Below are positions 7,851-16,813 of a DNA stretch of 44,996 nucleotides, one piece after another. How positions within the stretch are numbered: position 1 is the first letter of the stretch; the number at the start of each line of letters is the position of its first letter. The DNA comes from Rhodovibrionaceae bacterium (lineage in GTDB: Bacteria; Pseudomonadota; Alphaproteobacteria; Kiloniellales; DSM-21159), in the NCBI GenBank assembly GCA_028279885.1, contig JANQMX010000056.1, positions 1 to 44,996 of the forward strand, read 5' to 3'. Below the pieces are notes generated by a model, which made no database searches, was not told the DNA's origin, and was given only the letters and a program-made list of their open reading frames with translations. Made by a program: the position numbers and the translations under genes.

Positions 7851-8999
7851 ATGGATTCGGATAGCTGGCGTGTTGGTGTCCTCTTCTCCGAGACCGGAGT
7901 GACTCGGGCGATAGAGCGTACACAGCAAGCGGCCACCCTTCTGGCAATAGAAGAGATCAACCAAGCCGGCGGTGTCTTGGGACGGCCGATCGAGCCAGTT
8001 GTCTATGACCCGCAATCGACACCTTCGATGTATCAGCAGCTCGCCTTGCGCCTGTGCGATGAGGATCGGGCCAATGTGGTCTTCGGATGCCACATGTCCA
8101 GCAGCCGCAAAGCGGCACTGCCAACGATCGAAGATCGCGGCGCGCTGTTGTTTTATCCGACTCTCTACGAGGGATTCGAGTACTCCAGACACTGCATCTA
8201 CACCGGCGCTGCACCAAACCAGAACTCGGTGCAGTTGGTGGATTATCTATCCGAGAACTATGGCAAGCGTGTCTTCATTGTTGGGTCGAACTACATCTAC
8301 CCGCATGAGTCCAATCGGATCATCGCGGAGTTGTTCCTCAAGATCGGGGGCGAGGTTCTCGATGAGCTTTACGTACCGCTCGACCTGACGCCGGTTCATA
8401 TCGAAAAGATCATCCACCGTATCCGATGTACTCAGCCGGATGTCATATACTCGACGGTGGTGGGAGAGGGGATCGTTCCTTTCTTCAAGGCGTTCACGGC
8501 GGCTGGTTTTGATGCACGCAAGCTGCCCATCGCCAGCCAGTCGACGAGCGAAGCCGACTTTGCCTTGATGCCGCCCGAGGTGGCCGCCGGCCATATCACC
8601 GCGTCTCCGTTTTTCGACACGCTTGATCTTCCCGAAGCCCGCAAATTCACTGCCAATCTGAAAAGCAGATTCGGGCCGGGCATGGTCGCCACGGCTCCTG
8701 CGGAAGCAGCCTACTTCCAGGTCCACCTCTATGCCGCTGCTCTTGCCAGGGCTGGCAGCGAACGATTGTCGGATTTGCTTGGCGCGCTGGGAGACGTCGA
8801 GTTCCGTGCGCCACAAGGTCCGGTCAAGATCGACCCGGAAACACTCCATACCTATCTCTGGCCCCGCGTGGCCAAGCTCAATGCACAAGGTCGCTACGAG
8901 ATCGTTTTCGAACCGGAGGCCTGGGTCGCGCCGGATCCGTTCATGACCAAACACGGAATGGACCCTGCTCTATCTGATTTGCAAATTAGGAGCGGGTGA
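7851..8999 (+). CDS. amiC: cytoplasmic amide sensor, negative regulator of amide operon
   Basis: The 382-residue protein has the periplasmic-binding-protein fold of the Leu/Ile/Val-amide family but no signal peptide, as in Pseudomonas AmiC, which binds short amides in the cytoplasm and releases the antiterminator AmiR. Conserved blocks include FGCHMSSSRKAALP and YEGFEYSRHCIYTGAAPNQN, which match the secreted binding protein encoded at 9857 almost residue for residue, so the two should bind similar ligands. The ATG at 7851 follows GGTGGG; an upstream in-frame start at 7776 would cover the terminator and is rejected. Its stop overlaps the amiR start, as expected for partners in one complex. Confidence 0.88.
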   Translation: MDSDSWRVGVLFSETGVTRAIERTQQAATLLAIEEINQAGGVLGRPIEPVVYDPQSTPSMYQQLALRLCDEDRANVVFGCHMSSSRKAALPTIEDRGALLFYPTLYEGFEYSRHCIYTGAAPNQNSVQLVDYLSENYGKRVFIVGSNYIYPHESNRIIAELFLKIGGEVLDELYVPLDLTPVHIEKIIHRIRCTQPDVIYSTVVGEGIVPFFKAFTAAGFDARKLPIASQSTSEADFALMPPEVAAGHITASPFFDTLDLPEARKFTANLKSRFGPGMVATAPAEAAYFQVHLYAAALARAGSERLSDLLGALGDVEFRAPQGPVKIDPETLHTYLWPRVAKLNAQGRYEIVFEPEAWVAPDPFMTKHGMDPALSDLQIRSG

Positions 9000-9616
9000 A
9001 ACCGACAATGCCTTTTGCCAGCCTCCGCGATCTCAGGAACTTGAAAGTCCAGGTTTTGCATCCGGCAGATTCGGAAGGTGAGTTTCTTCTGGATCATCTG
9101 CGCAGGATTGGCTGCACCGCATCGATGGAATGGCCGATACCCGACGCGCCGGCGAGCGATGTCGACGTCGTCTTTCTTGCGATCGAGGGTGACGCGCGCG
9201 ATGAGATCAAGAGGTTCGTCTCAGGGTTTGGTCACTCTGGGCCAACGATTCTTGCCATTGTCAGCTACGAAAACCCGACGGCCCTCCAGATGGTGCTGGA
9301 AAGCGGCGCGATGGCCGTTATCGAAAGGCCGATCAAGCCCTTTGGCTTGCTGACGAATTTAGCGATTGCCCGCAATTCCTGGCAGACGCAGCAGAGCTTG
9401 CAAAGGGACCTGCGGAAATTCAAGCGGAAGGCCATGGGCGACAAGCAGGTCAATCGCGCGAAACTGATATTGATGGCCGAAAACGGGATCAGTGAATCCG
9501 AGGCGCATGAAGACATCCGCAAGATGGCTATGGCTCGGCAATCGCCCATGGAAGAGGTCGCTGAGACGATCATCGTTTCGGAGGGGAACTTGCCAAAGCT
9601 CCTGAAGCGTGGTTAG
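8996..9616 (+). CDS. amiR: ANTAR-domain transcription antiterminator
   Basis: The 206-residue protein has an N-terminal pseudo-receiver domain, a coiled-coil linker (about residues 125-150) and a C-terminal ANTAR RNA-binding domain with VNRAKLILMAENGISESEAH and a closing three-helix pattern. In Pseudomonas, AmiR binds leader RNA and prevents termination unless held by AmiC. The gene begins at GTG 8996, overlapping the amiC stop (GTGA) with AGGAG only 3 bases away; ATG 9008 is an alternative start. Two terminator-bearing leaders, before amiC and before the importer at 9857, are its likely targets. Confidence 0.87.
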   Translation: MKPTMPFASLRDLRNLKVQVLHPADSEGEFLLDHLRRIGCTASMEWPIPDAPASDVDVVFLAIEGDARDEIKRFVSGFGHSGPTILAIVSYENPTALQMVLESGAMAVIERPIKPFGLLTNLAIARNSWQTQQSLQRDLRKFKRKAMGDKQVNRAKLILMAENGISESEAHEDIRKMAMARQSPMEEVAETIIVSEGNLPKLLKRG

Positions 9617-9856
9617 CTCATAAAATATAAGTCTTCTGATCCCCTCTTCATCGAGGCCATCAGGAGGCGAGCGAGCGAGATCTTCTCGTGGCGCGAGGAT
9701 GGCGAGGAAGCCCGCATGCTTGAAACGGCATTGCGGGTTTTTTGCTGTTCCCCGGCAGTGCGGCCGGCATCTCCGACATCGTGAATAGTTCGACGCGTTG
9801 CTACCCGTGCTGGGCAGCTCTCTTCGCGTCCCCGTTCAACAAGGGAGGCCAAAAAC
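9617..9856 (+). promoter_or_regulatory. leader of the amide importer operon, probable AmiR target
   Basis: The leader opens with a hairpin at 9636-9663: arms CTGAT/ATCAG, a CC/CC internal loop, arms CCTC/GAGG and a 6-base loop TTCATC. A second short hairpin GGC-GAGGAA-GCC (9701-9712) overlaps the 5-prime arm of an intrinsic terminator (9711-9743). The paired small-hairpin plus overlapping terminator layout matches ANTAR-controlled leaders, although the loops here do not show the full A1/G4 pattern. The 113 bases between terminator and gene could also hold a promoter, so simple termination of amiCR transcripts is an alternative reading. Confidence 0.5.
9711..9743 (+). terminator. intrinsic terminator before the amide importer operon
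   Basis: The stem CCCGCA (9711-9716) pairs with TGCGGG (9732-9737), extended by TGC/GCA beyond a one-base bulge, with loop TTGAAACG, and is followed at once by six T (9738-9743). Confidence 0.8.
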
Positions 9857-11101
9857 ATGATCGTGAATAGACGAGATTTACTGAAAACTGCGGCCGCAAG
9901 CTCAGTGCTTCTGGCCGCGCCGGGAATCATCGGTCGCGCTTACGCTTCGGATACAATCAAGGTAGGCGCCCTCTATTCTCAAACCGGTGGGTTGTCGGTG
10001 GTGGAGAAACTGCTGGCGAGTGCCGTTCAGTTGGCGGTCGACGAGATCAACGCCGATGGTGGCGTGCTGGGTCAGCAGGTCGAGGTCGTCGTAGAAGACG
10101 GCGCATCGGATCCAAAAACCTTCAACGAGAAAGCATCGAAGCTGATACTGCGTGACAGGATCTCGAATATCTTCGGTTGCCATACGTCTGCGAGCCGGAA
10201 GGCGGTTCTACCGATCTTCGAACGTCGCAACGCAATGTTGTACTATCAAACTCACTACGAGGGTTTTGAGTGCTCTCGAAACGTCCTCTACACGGGCGCG
10301 GTTCCCAACCAGCAACTGGGCAATCTGATCCCCTGGTTGGTCAATACCCACGGCAGGAAGAAGATCTTCATCGTTGGATCGAACTACGTCTATCCCAAAG
10401 AGATGGCCAAGGTGACAAAGAAGCTCCTGGCCGACAATGGCGCGGAATGGGTTGCAGACGAGTATCTGGAACTGGGCCATTCCGAATGGGCAGCCATGGT
10501 CAAGAAGATCAAAGATTCCGGCTGTGATGCCGTGGTGTCGAATGTGGTCGGCGATTCGATCATCGCCTTCTATCGCGAATTCAAGAACCAGGGCATTACG
10601 CAAGAGGACATTCCAATCTGCGCCACGGTGACGGGTGAGATTGAAATTCAGGCAATGGGCGCGGAGTTTGCCGCAGGCAGCTACACGTCCGTTCCGTACT
10701 TCCAATCGATCGACACCGATGCGAACCGGGCGTTCATCGAGAACTTCCGCAAGAAGGTCAATGACCCGAATGTGGTGACCTATCACTCACTGGAAGCCGC
10801 TTACTTCCAGGTTTTCATCTGGAAGCAGGCCGTTGAGGCAGCCGGTACCCTGGACATCGATGCTGTTCGAGAGAAGCTCGGGGGACAGAGCTATGACGCA
10901 CCGGGCGGCACCGTGACGATCGATGGCGACAATCTGCACGCAGCGCTAACGCCCCGCATCGGTCAGTGGCAGGAAGACGGACAAAGCAAAATCATCGTGG
11001 CGTCCGATGGCAACATCAAGCCGCTTCCCTATTCCGCTTATGGTGAGACGGCTGACAACCTGTTCTGCACTTCCCAAGGTCTGCTGAGGGACAAGCTCTA
11101 A
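9857..11101 (+). CDS. amide/urea-type ABC transporter substrate-binding protein
   Basis: This 414-residue secreted binding protein of the UrtA/FmdD/AmiC family starts with NRRDLLKTAAASS and a hydrophobic run ending YASD, a signal peptide with a twin-arginine-like pair that may direct Tat export. The mature part carries FGCHTSASRKAVLP and YEGFECSRNVLYTGAVPNQQ, the same ligand-pocket blocks as AmiC at 7851. It would deliver a short amide or urea-like compound to the permeases encoded next. AAGGGAGG precedes the ATG. FmdD-like amide binding is favoured over urea because the neighbours are AmiC, AmiR and an amidase and there is no urease. Confidence 0.85.
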   Translation: MIVNRRDLLKTAAASSVLLAAPGIIGRAYASDTIKVGALYSQTGGLSVVEKLLASAVQLAVDEINADGGVLGQQVEVVVEDGASDPKTFNEKASKLILRDRISNIFGCHTSASRKAVLPIFERRNAMLYYQTHYEGFECSRNVLYTGAVPNQQLGNLIPWLVNTHGRKKIFIVGSNYVYPKEMAKVTKKLLADNGAEWVADEYLELGHSEWAAMVKKIKDSGCDAVVSNVVGDSIIAFYREFKNQGITQEDIPICATVTGEIEIQAMGAEFAAGSYTSVPYFQSIDTDANRAFIENFRKKVNDPNVVTYHSLEAAYFQVFIWKQAVEAAGTLDIDAVREKLGGQSYDAPGGTVTIDGDNLHAALTPRIGQWQEDGQSKIIVASDGNIKPLPYSAYGETADNLFCTSQGLLRDKL

Positions 11102-11183
11102 GCTTGCGCCAAACCAGCGGGCGGCGCCGCGGTTCGAGTTTGGCTCGTGGCGCCGCTCGCCGGTGGCAGATGGGGAGCGTTCA

Positions 11184-12077
11184 ATGGTGGAAGTTCTGTT
11201 CATAGGCCTGAGCCTGAGTTCGATCTTGCTGCTGATCGCGCTCGGGCTGGCGATTACCTATGGCGCCATGGGCGTCATCAACATGGCGCACGGCGATATG
11301 GTCATGATCGGGGCCTACGTCACGGTCATGTCGAAGATTTGGCTCGATCTGAGTTTCTTTGCCGCGATCCCCATCGCTTTCATCGTCACGGCCTTGATCG
11401 GTTTGGTCATCGAACGCCTGGTTGTCAGGCGCTTGTACAACCGTCTTCTCGATACGCTCCTTGCCACCTGGGGAATCTCGATACTGCTCCAGCAGTCCAT
11501 TCGTCTGGAGTTTGGTCTGTCCTTCTTCGGCATCAACATCGAGGGCTTGGGCCCCGGCCTGCAAAACGTCTCAGTCCCTTCGGTGCTGCAGGGAACCGTT
11601 CACGTGGCGGGGACGGATTTGAACGCCTATCGCGTCTTCATCATCGCCGTAACCGCGGTACTCACTCTCGTTACATGGGCGATACTCTACCGAACGTCGT
11701 TTGGCGTTCAGGTACGAGCCATCATTCGTAATCCGCAAATGGCAGCGGCCTGCGGAATAGATGTCAAACGAGTCAACGCGCTCACCTTCGCATTCGGCTC
11801 CGGACTTGCCGGCGTGGCGGGCGTCATGATGTCCGGGTTCAAGACGGTGTTCCCGGACATGGGGAGCACCTTGGTTGTCGACGGGTTCCTGGTTGTGGTT
11901 ACGGGTGGGGTTGGCAGCATCTACGGCACGATTCTGGCGTCGGGTCTTCTTGGCGAGATCAACGCGCTCGTGGCGCTGTTCAGCAATGACATCATTGCCC
12001 GTGCCGTCGTGTTTGCCGTGGTCATTGCAGTGATCGTTCTCAGGCCCAAAGGGCTCTTCTCCTTCAAAGGGCGCTGA
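11184..12077 (+). CDS. ABC transporter permease, UrtB/LivH-like
   Basis: This is a 297-residue membrane protein with about eight hydrophobic segments and the LivH-type N-terminus ALGLAITYGAMGVINMAHGD. It forms half of the inner-membrane channel with the permease encoded next. I choose ATG 11184 because GGGGAG stands 7 bases ahead; the frame is open further up without a ribosome site. It follows the binding-protein gene by 82 bases and precedes the second permease by one base. Confidence 0.87.
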   Translation: MVEVLFIGLSLSSILLLIALGLAITYGAMGVINMAHGDMVMIGAYVTVMSKIWLDLSFFAAIPIAFIVTALIGLVIERLVVRRLYNRLLDTLLATWGISILLQQSIRLEFGLSFFGINIEGLGPGLQNVSVPSVLQGTVHVAGTDLNAYRVFIIAVTAVLTLVTWAILYRTSFGVQVRAIIRNPQMAAACGIDVKRVNALTFAFGSGLAGVAGVMMSGFKTVFPDMGSTLVVDGFLVVVTGGVGSIYGTILASGLLGEINALVALFSNDIIARAVVFAVVIAVIVLRPKGLFSFKGR

Positions 12078-12078
12078 G

Positions 12079-13236
12079 ATGGCTTTGAAAAGAAAACTGC
12101 AGCTCGCCGCATACGCTCTGTTCATTCTGTCGCTGTTTGCCGTTCCCTTTTTCACGGACGATTTCGGCCTCAATCGCGCATCCAAGTACTTGGTCTATGG
12201 CATGCTAGGCCTCTCCATAGCCTTGACCTGGGGCTATGCGGGCGTGCTGAACCTGGGGCAGGGGCTCTTCTTCGGGCTCGGTGCCTACATGATGGCGATG
12301 TCCTTGAAGCTGATGAGCCCGACGAGCCTTGCGCAGGGCTCGGACAAGCCAATCCCCGATTTCATGCTTTGGAACGCGGAGCCCGATGCGCCGATCGAGC
12401 TCTGCTGCATCACGCCCGGCTCCTATCTCTGGATACCGTTTCAGTACGAATGGTTCGGTGTGGCGATGGGAATCGTGGTTCCTGTCGTGGTGGCGGGATT
12501 GCTTGGCGCGCTCGTATTCAAAAATCGCATCTCCGGTGTTTTCATATCGATCATCACCTTGGCCCTCGTTCTTCTCGTCCGTCTGATCATGATCGATGCC
12601 CAGCCTGTGACGAACGGGTTCAACGGGCTCACCGATCTGGGATTCTTCACCGTCTTTGGCTATGAGTTCGACCCCTATAGTCGGGAAATGTACTATCTTG
12701 TCGCGGTTTCGCTGGCGCTCGTCTTGATCGCCGGGCGCTTGCTGGCGGACACCCGCGCAAGCCTGATTCTTCAAGCCATTCGCGATGACCAGCAGCGCGC
12801 GCGTCATCTCGGGTTTGACGTTCCTTTGTATCAGACATTCTTCTTTGTCATGTCTGCAGCGATTGCCGGCTATGCGGGCATGCTGTTCGTGCTGGTTTCG
12901 GAATTTGCATCCCCAACATTCATGGACCTTTCGTTTTCGGTGACGATGGTCGTCTGGGCCGCGGTCGGTGGACGGTCTTCGCTGCTGGGCGCCTGTATCG
13001 GCGCGATACTGATCAATGCCATCGAATCTCAGGTGAGCGAGACGGAAGCGCTCGTTGAAGCCTGGAAAGCGATCATCGGTCTGATTTTCGTGTTGGTTGT
13101 GCTGTTCCTCCCGAGAGGCCTTGGCGGACTTGCCCATGACTTTGTGGATTGGCTCGCCAGGTCCGATCGGCAGAAAGCCGACGGTCTCGCAGCATCCTCG
13201 TCACCTCCCAAGCAGGAGGTGAAGCAAGATGTCTGA
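12079..13236 (+). CDS. ABC transporter permease, UrtC/LivM-like
   Basis: The 385-residue protein has multiple transmembrane segments and the LivM-type signature ALTWGYAGVLNLGQGLFFGLG. A polar loop of about 35 residues (roughly 80-115) after the second helix is typical of the UrtC branch rather than of plain LivM. It partners the permease encoded just before it. The C-terminal cytoplasmic tail overlaps the start of the next gene by 8 bases, indicating translational coupling. Confidence 0.87.
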   Translation: MALKRKLQLAAYALFILSLFAVPFFTDDFGLNRASKYLVYGMLGLSIALTWGYAGVLNLGQGLFFGLGAYMMAMSLKLMSPTSLAQGSDKPIPDFMLWNAEPDAPIELCCITPGSYLWIPFQYEWFGVAMGIVVPVVVAGLLGALVFKNRISGVFISIITLALVLLVRLIMIDAQPVTNGFNGLTDLGFFTVFGYEFDPYSREMYYLVAVSLALVLIAGRLLADTRASLILQAIRDDQQRARHLGFDVPLYQTFFFVMSAAIAGYAGMLFVLVSEFASPTFMDLSFSVTMVVWAAVGGRSSLLGACIGAILINAIESQVSETEALVEAWKAIIGLIFVLVVLFLPRGLGGLAHDFVDWLARSDRQKADGLAASSSPPKQEVKQDV

Positions 13237-13975
13237 TGCACTGACCCTTGACGGGCTGACCGCAAGATTCGGTGCGTTTGTCGCCGTGGACGACGTGACG
13301 ATGTCAATCGCCGACGGCGAGTTGCGCGTTCTGCTTGGCGCGAATGGGGCCGGTAAGACGACGTTGATGGATATGATATCGGGCCGCATTCCCTGTACAC
13401 AGGGGCACGTTCGGGTCTTTGGGCGCGATATCACGAACTGGCAAGAGCACAAGATCGCGGCGGCGGGCGTGGGCCGCAAGTTCCAGATACCGAGCGTTTT
13501 TCGTAACCTGACAGTGCAGCAGAATATCGAAGTTGCCCGATGCCATGGGCAATCCGTTTTCAAGAACCTGCGTTTCGGAATGAGTCCAAGCGATAGGGAT
13601 CGGGTTGCAGAGATTATCGAACTGATCGGATTGACCGCGGTTCGGTCTCAAGTCGCTGCCCATCTTAGCCACGGTCAGACGCAGTGGTTGGAGTTGGGCA
13701 TCCTGGTCGCTCAGGATCCGAAGGTCGTTTTGCTCGATGAGCCGACAGCGGGCATGACCCACGATGAGACCTACAAGACAGCCGAGATAATCAGGAGATT
13801 ACGCGGTGACCATACCTTGTTGGTCATCGAGCATGACATGAGTTTCGTGCGGGAAATCGCCGAGATCATCACAGTGCTTCATTTGGGTAAGGTGATCGCC
13901 GAAGGATCGGTTTCGGAGATAGAAACGAATGACGAAGTTCGCGCGGCCTATTTGGGATCGACGGGAATTTTGTGA
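13229..13975 (+). CDS. ABC transporter ATPase, UrtD/LivG-like
   Basis: This 248-residue ATPase has Walker A GANGAGKTT, the family signature LSHGQTQWLELG (in place of LSGGQ) and Walker B VVLLDEPTAGM followed by the H-loop VIEHD. The LSHGQ form is characteristic of UrtD-type subunits of urea/amide importers. An AGGAGGTG ribosome site lies 7 bases upstream of the ATG inside the end of the permease gene. It pairs with the ATPase that follows. Confidence 0.9.
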   Translation: MSDALTLDGLTARFGAFVAVDDVTMSIADGELRVLLGANGAGKTTLMDMISGRIPCTQGHVRVFGRDITNWQEHKIAAAGVGRKFQIPSVFRNLTVQQNIEVARCHGQSVFKNLRFGMSPSDRDRVAEIIELIGLTAVRSQVAAHLSHGQTQWLELGILVAQDPKVVLLDEPTAGMTHDETYKTAEIIRRLRGDHTLLVIEHDMSFVREIAEIITVLHLGKVIAEGSVSEIETNDEVRAAYLGSTGIL

Positions 13976-14670
13976 TGCTGTCGATCAAGGGGCTCAACAG
14001 TTTTTTCGGTCGTAGTCATGTTCTGCATGACATCTCGCTGGAGGTCGGCAAGGGAGACGTAACGTCGATCTTGGGCCGGAACGGGGTCGGCAAAACCACG
14101 CTGCTCAAGACTCTGATGGGGTTATCGGATCGGGTTACGGGTGAGATCAATCTACAGGGACGCAACATCGCATCGAGCGAGCCTTATGCGAGGGCGCGTT
14201 CAGGTATCGCCTACGTGCCTCAGGGCCGTGAGATCATTCCTGATTTTACGGTTAGAGAGAACATCCTCATGGGAGGATTTGCGCGTGCGGACGGGAAACC
14301 CACGGTACCGGAAATCGTAATCGAGCTTTTCCCCTATCTGCGCGACAACATGGAACGCTCAGGGGGGCTTCTCTCAGGCGGGCAACAACAACAACTGGCG
14401 ATTGCCCGGGCCCTTGCAGCCGACCCTGGGCTGCTTCTTCTCGATGAACCGAATGAAGGTATTCAGCCGTCAATCGTCGAAGAGATCGAGCAAGTGATTT
14501 TCAAGCTCAATCGAGACCTTGGGCTGACCGTCATTCTGGTGGAACAAAATGTGCGCTTTGCACGGGAGGTCTCCCATCGTTTCGCGATGATGGAGAAGGG
14601 ACGCATCGTTGCAGAGGGACCGACAACAGAACTGACCGACGATCTCGTGCACGAGCACATGACGGTCTGA
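13975..14670 (+). CDS. ABC transporter ATPase, UrtE/LivF-like
   Basis: The 231-residue ATPase has Walker A GRNGVGKTT, signature LSGGQQQQLAIARAL and Walker B LLLLDEPNEGIQPSIVEEIEQ; the DEPNEGIQP form is the UrtE/LivF hallmark. The start overlaps the previous stop (TGATG); a GTG one codon upstream is possible. It completes a five-component importer with the genes at 9857-13975. Confidence 0.9.
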   Translation: MLSIKGLNSFFGRSHVLHDISLEVGKGDVTSILGRNGVGKTTLLKTLMGLSDRVTGEINLQGRNIASSEPYARARSGIAYVPQGREIIPDFTVRENILMGGFARADGKPTVPEIVIELFPYLRDNMERSGGLLSGGQQQQLAIARALAADPGLLLLDEPNEGIQPSIVEEIEQVIFKLNRDLGLTVILVEQNVRFAREVSHRFAMMEKGRIVAEGPTTELTDDLVHEHMTV

Positions 14671-14694
14671 CCAAAAAGGGAGGAGGACATCAGA

Positions 14695-16224
14695 ATGAGC
14701 GAAACACCGGACTTGGGAACTTTGAGCGTCAGGGAGGTCCGTGACGGGCTTTCAAATGGTCGTTTCACTGCCGAGTCTTTGACTTTGGCCGCCCTTGCTC
14801 AGGTCAAGGCCATGAATCCGAAGTACAATGCGATCATCTTTGCAAATGAAGCGGCGCTGGAGACAGCGAAGGATGTCGACAGACGCATTGCCGATGGCGA
14901 GCCTGTCGGCCCCTTGGCCGGTGTGCCGGTCGTGGTCAAAGATCCGATGGACATGAAAGGTTTCCCGACGACCGCCGGGTGGAAAAGACTCTATTCCAAA
15001 GCCGGGGGTGTTGACCTGATGCCGGAACGCGACAGCCCGGTTGTTGCGCGGATGCGAGCAGCCGATGCGATCATCCTCGGCAAAACCAATGTTCCGATTC
15101 TCAGTTGGACGGGCACCCATGCCAACGACAGCTGGGCAGGCCCGACGATGAATCCTGCTCACACCGAGCGGGTTCCGGGAGGATCGAGCGCTGGTACGGC
15201 GGCCGCGGTCGCGAGCCACATGGCAGTCTTGGGATTGGCGGAGGAAACTGGCGGGTCGATCCAAAACCCGGCCTCCGCACAGGGGCTGGTCGGGATCAAG
15301 CCGACCATTGGGCTTGTCCCCAATGCCGGGGTGGTTCCCTTGTCGGGAAACCGGGATGTGGTCGGTCCCATTGCGCGCACCGTCGAAGATGCAGCTCATG
15401 GTCTTGATGTCCTGGCCGGGTTCACAAGTGAGGATCCAAAGACGCTGGCCTGCGTCGACAAGATCCCTCGCGACGGATATGCCGCAAACTTGTCGAGGGA
15501 TGGTTTGAAGGGAAAGCGGTTGGGTCTTTACGGGCCAGGGTGGCGGCCAAACGAGTTATCGCCGGAGACGGCTGAGCTCTACGAAAGAGCCAAAGGCGAG
15601 TTGGTCGAGGCTGGCGCTGAGCTCGTTGAGGATCCGTTCAGCGGGACCGATTTTGCAAGCTATCGCCAAGTCACACCTGGCACGCCTTTCTTTGACGGCC
15701 GGGGACTTGAGTCCATCGCCTACGACATGACGTGCTACTTGAGGCGACTGGGTGACAATGCCGCGATCAAGACCTGGGATGAATTCGCGGCCGCCACCCA
15801 GATCGAAGAGGTTACTGGCGAGGGCGGCATCCTTGGGTATCTCTATGAGTTGCCGGACTTTGTCGAGGCAATCAAGGTGCCGGGCAGGCCGCCGGAAATG
15901 CCACAGTTCATCAAACTGAAGCGCCGCTATCTGGAGCTGCTCGCAGAGGTGTTTGCACGACACGCATTGGATGGCTTGGTGTATCCACAAATGATCGAGG
16001 AACTGCCGGAGTTGCATTCCGATAACGCCATTCGGGAAACGACGGTTGGTGAACTCAACATCGCGGGTCTGCCTGGGATTACGGTTCCGGCTGGATACTA
16101 TCGGTCCGGGGCACCCTTTGAATTGATATTCCTGGGCCAGCAGTGGACAGAGCCCGCACTCATTCAACAGGCCTATGCCTATGAACAGGCAACACTGCAT
16201 CGCCGGTCGGCGGATTTGATGTAA
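14695..16224 (+). CDS. amidase-signature family hydrolase
   Basis: The 509-residue enzyme hydrolyses a C-N amide bond in the cytoplasm. The amidase-signature Ser-cisSer-Lys triad is visible: Lys82 in VVVKD, Ser164 in PGGSSAG and nucleophile Ser188 in EETGGSIQNPAS, spaced 24 residues apart as in fatty-acid amide hydrolase. The nucleophile motif reads ETGGSIQ rather than the common DTGGSIR. There is no signal peptide. The gene follows the importer by 24 bases with GGGAGGAGG ahead of the ATG, so the amide brought in is probably its substrate. It replaces the unrelated nitrilase-type AmiE found in the Pseudomonas amide operon. Confidence 0.88.
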   Translation: MSETPDLGTLSVREVRDGLSNGRFTAESLTLAALAQVKAMNPKYNAIIFANEAALETAKDVDRRIADGEPVGPLAGVPVVVKDPMDMKGFPTTAGWKRLYSKAGGVDLMPERDSPVVARMRAADAIILGKTNVPILSWTGTHANDSWAGPTMNPAHTERVPGGSSAGTAAAVASHMAVLGLAEETGGSIQNPASAQGLVGIKPTIGLVPNAGVVPLSGNRDVVGPIARTVEDAAHGLDVLAGFTSEDPKTLACVDKIPRDGYAANLSRDGLKGKRLGLYGPGWRPNELSPETAELYERAKGELVEAGAELVEDPFSGTDFASYRQVTPGTPFFDGRGLESIAYDMTCYLRRLGDNAAIKTWDEFAAATQIEEVTGEGGILGYLYELPDFVEAIKVPGRPPEMPQFIKLKRRYLELLAEVFARHALDGLVYPQMIEELPELHSDNAIRETTVGELNIAGLPGITVPAGYYRSGAPFELIFLGQQWTEPALIQQAYAYEQATLHRRSADLM

Positions 16225-16357
16225 CCGGGCGCTTTTCTTTTCGTAGTTCTGGACAAGGCGACCATCTCACTCAGTTCTCGCGGCTGTCTTGCGTTCGACG
16301 GCGGGATAGGATCGACCGGCCAGCGCAGAGATAGGGGCAGAGGCCTACGCCTTTGGG

Positions 16358-16813
16358 TCACGCTAAACGGATGTCGACGGTACCGAGCGTCACGACTTCG
16401 GCACTCGGGCCGGTGACCGTGAAGTCACAGGTGACCAGGCTGCGGCCGTCATCTTGCTTTCCGGCCGAGATCACAGACCCCTCAATCGTGTAGGCGACGT
16501 CAACAGGGGCAATGGCCGTGTTCTTGAACTTGAGCCGGCACACCTCCGCGTCCGGGCCGAAGGCTCGGGTTGCAGCTTCCAGACACCAGTTGCCCATGAG
16601 AAATCCGGGCACGATGACGCTGTCGAAGCCTTGCTCTTCGGTAAAGGCCTGATCGTAGTGCAGGCGGTGAAAGTTTCGGATCGCCGCGCAGAAGAGAACG
16701 ACTTCGACCTGAGACGGGCATTTGGTCAACGTTGGCAGGCGCGTTCCTACCCGCACCCCGTCGAGCGATAGCGGCTTGTCAGAATAGTATCTGTTCGTAG
16801 CGTTCCCGGACAA
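16358..16813 (-). CDS. MaoC-like hydratase, C-terminal-type subunit
   Basis: This 151-residue hot-dog-fold protein carries the hydratase-2 region IRNFHRLHYDQAF followed by GFDSVIVPGFLMGNW. The catalytic His is kept, while the usual Asp five residues before it is Asn, as is common in the HTD2/mesaconyl-CoA branch. It should pair with the subunit encoded upstream to make one two-part enoyl-CoA hydratase. The TTG start at 16813 is chosen because AGGGAGGG stands 8-9 bases ahead; the gene overlaps the previous one by 35 bases. It is last in a nine-gene operon and converges on the amidase gene. Confidence 0.78.
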   Translation of the reverse strand: MSGNATNRYYSDKPLSLDGVRVGTRLPTLTKCPSQVEVVLFCAAIRNFHRLHYDQAFTEEQGFDSVIVPGFLMGNWCLEAATRAFGPDAEVCRLKFKNTAIAPVDVAYTIEGSVISAGKQDDGRSLVTCDFTVTGPSAEVVTLGTVDIRLA

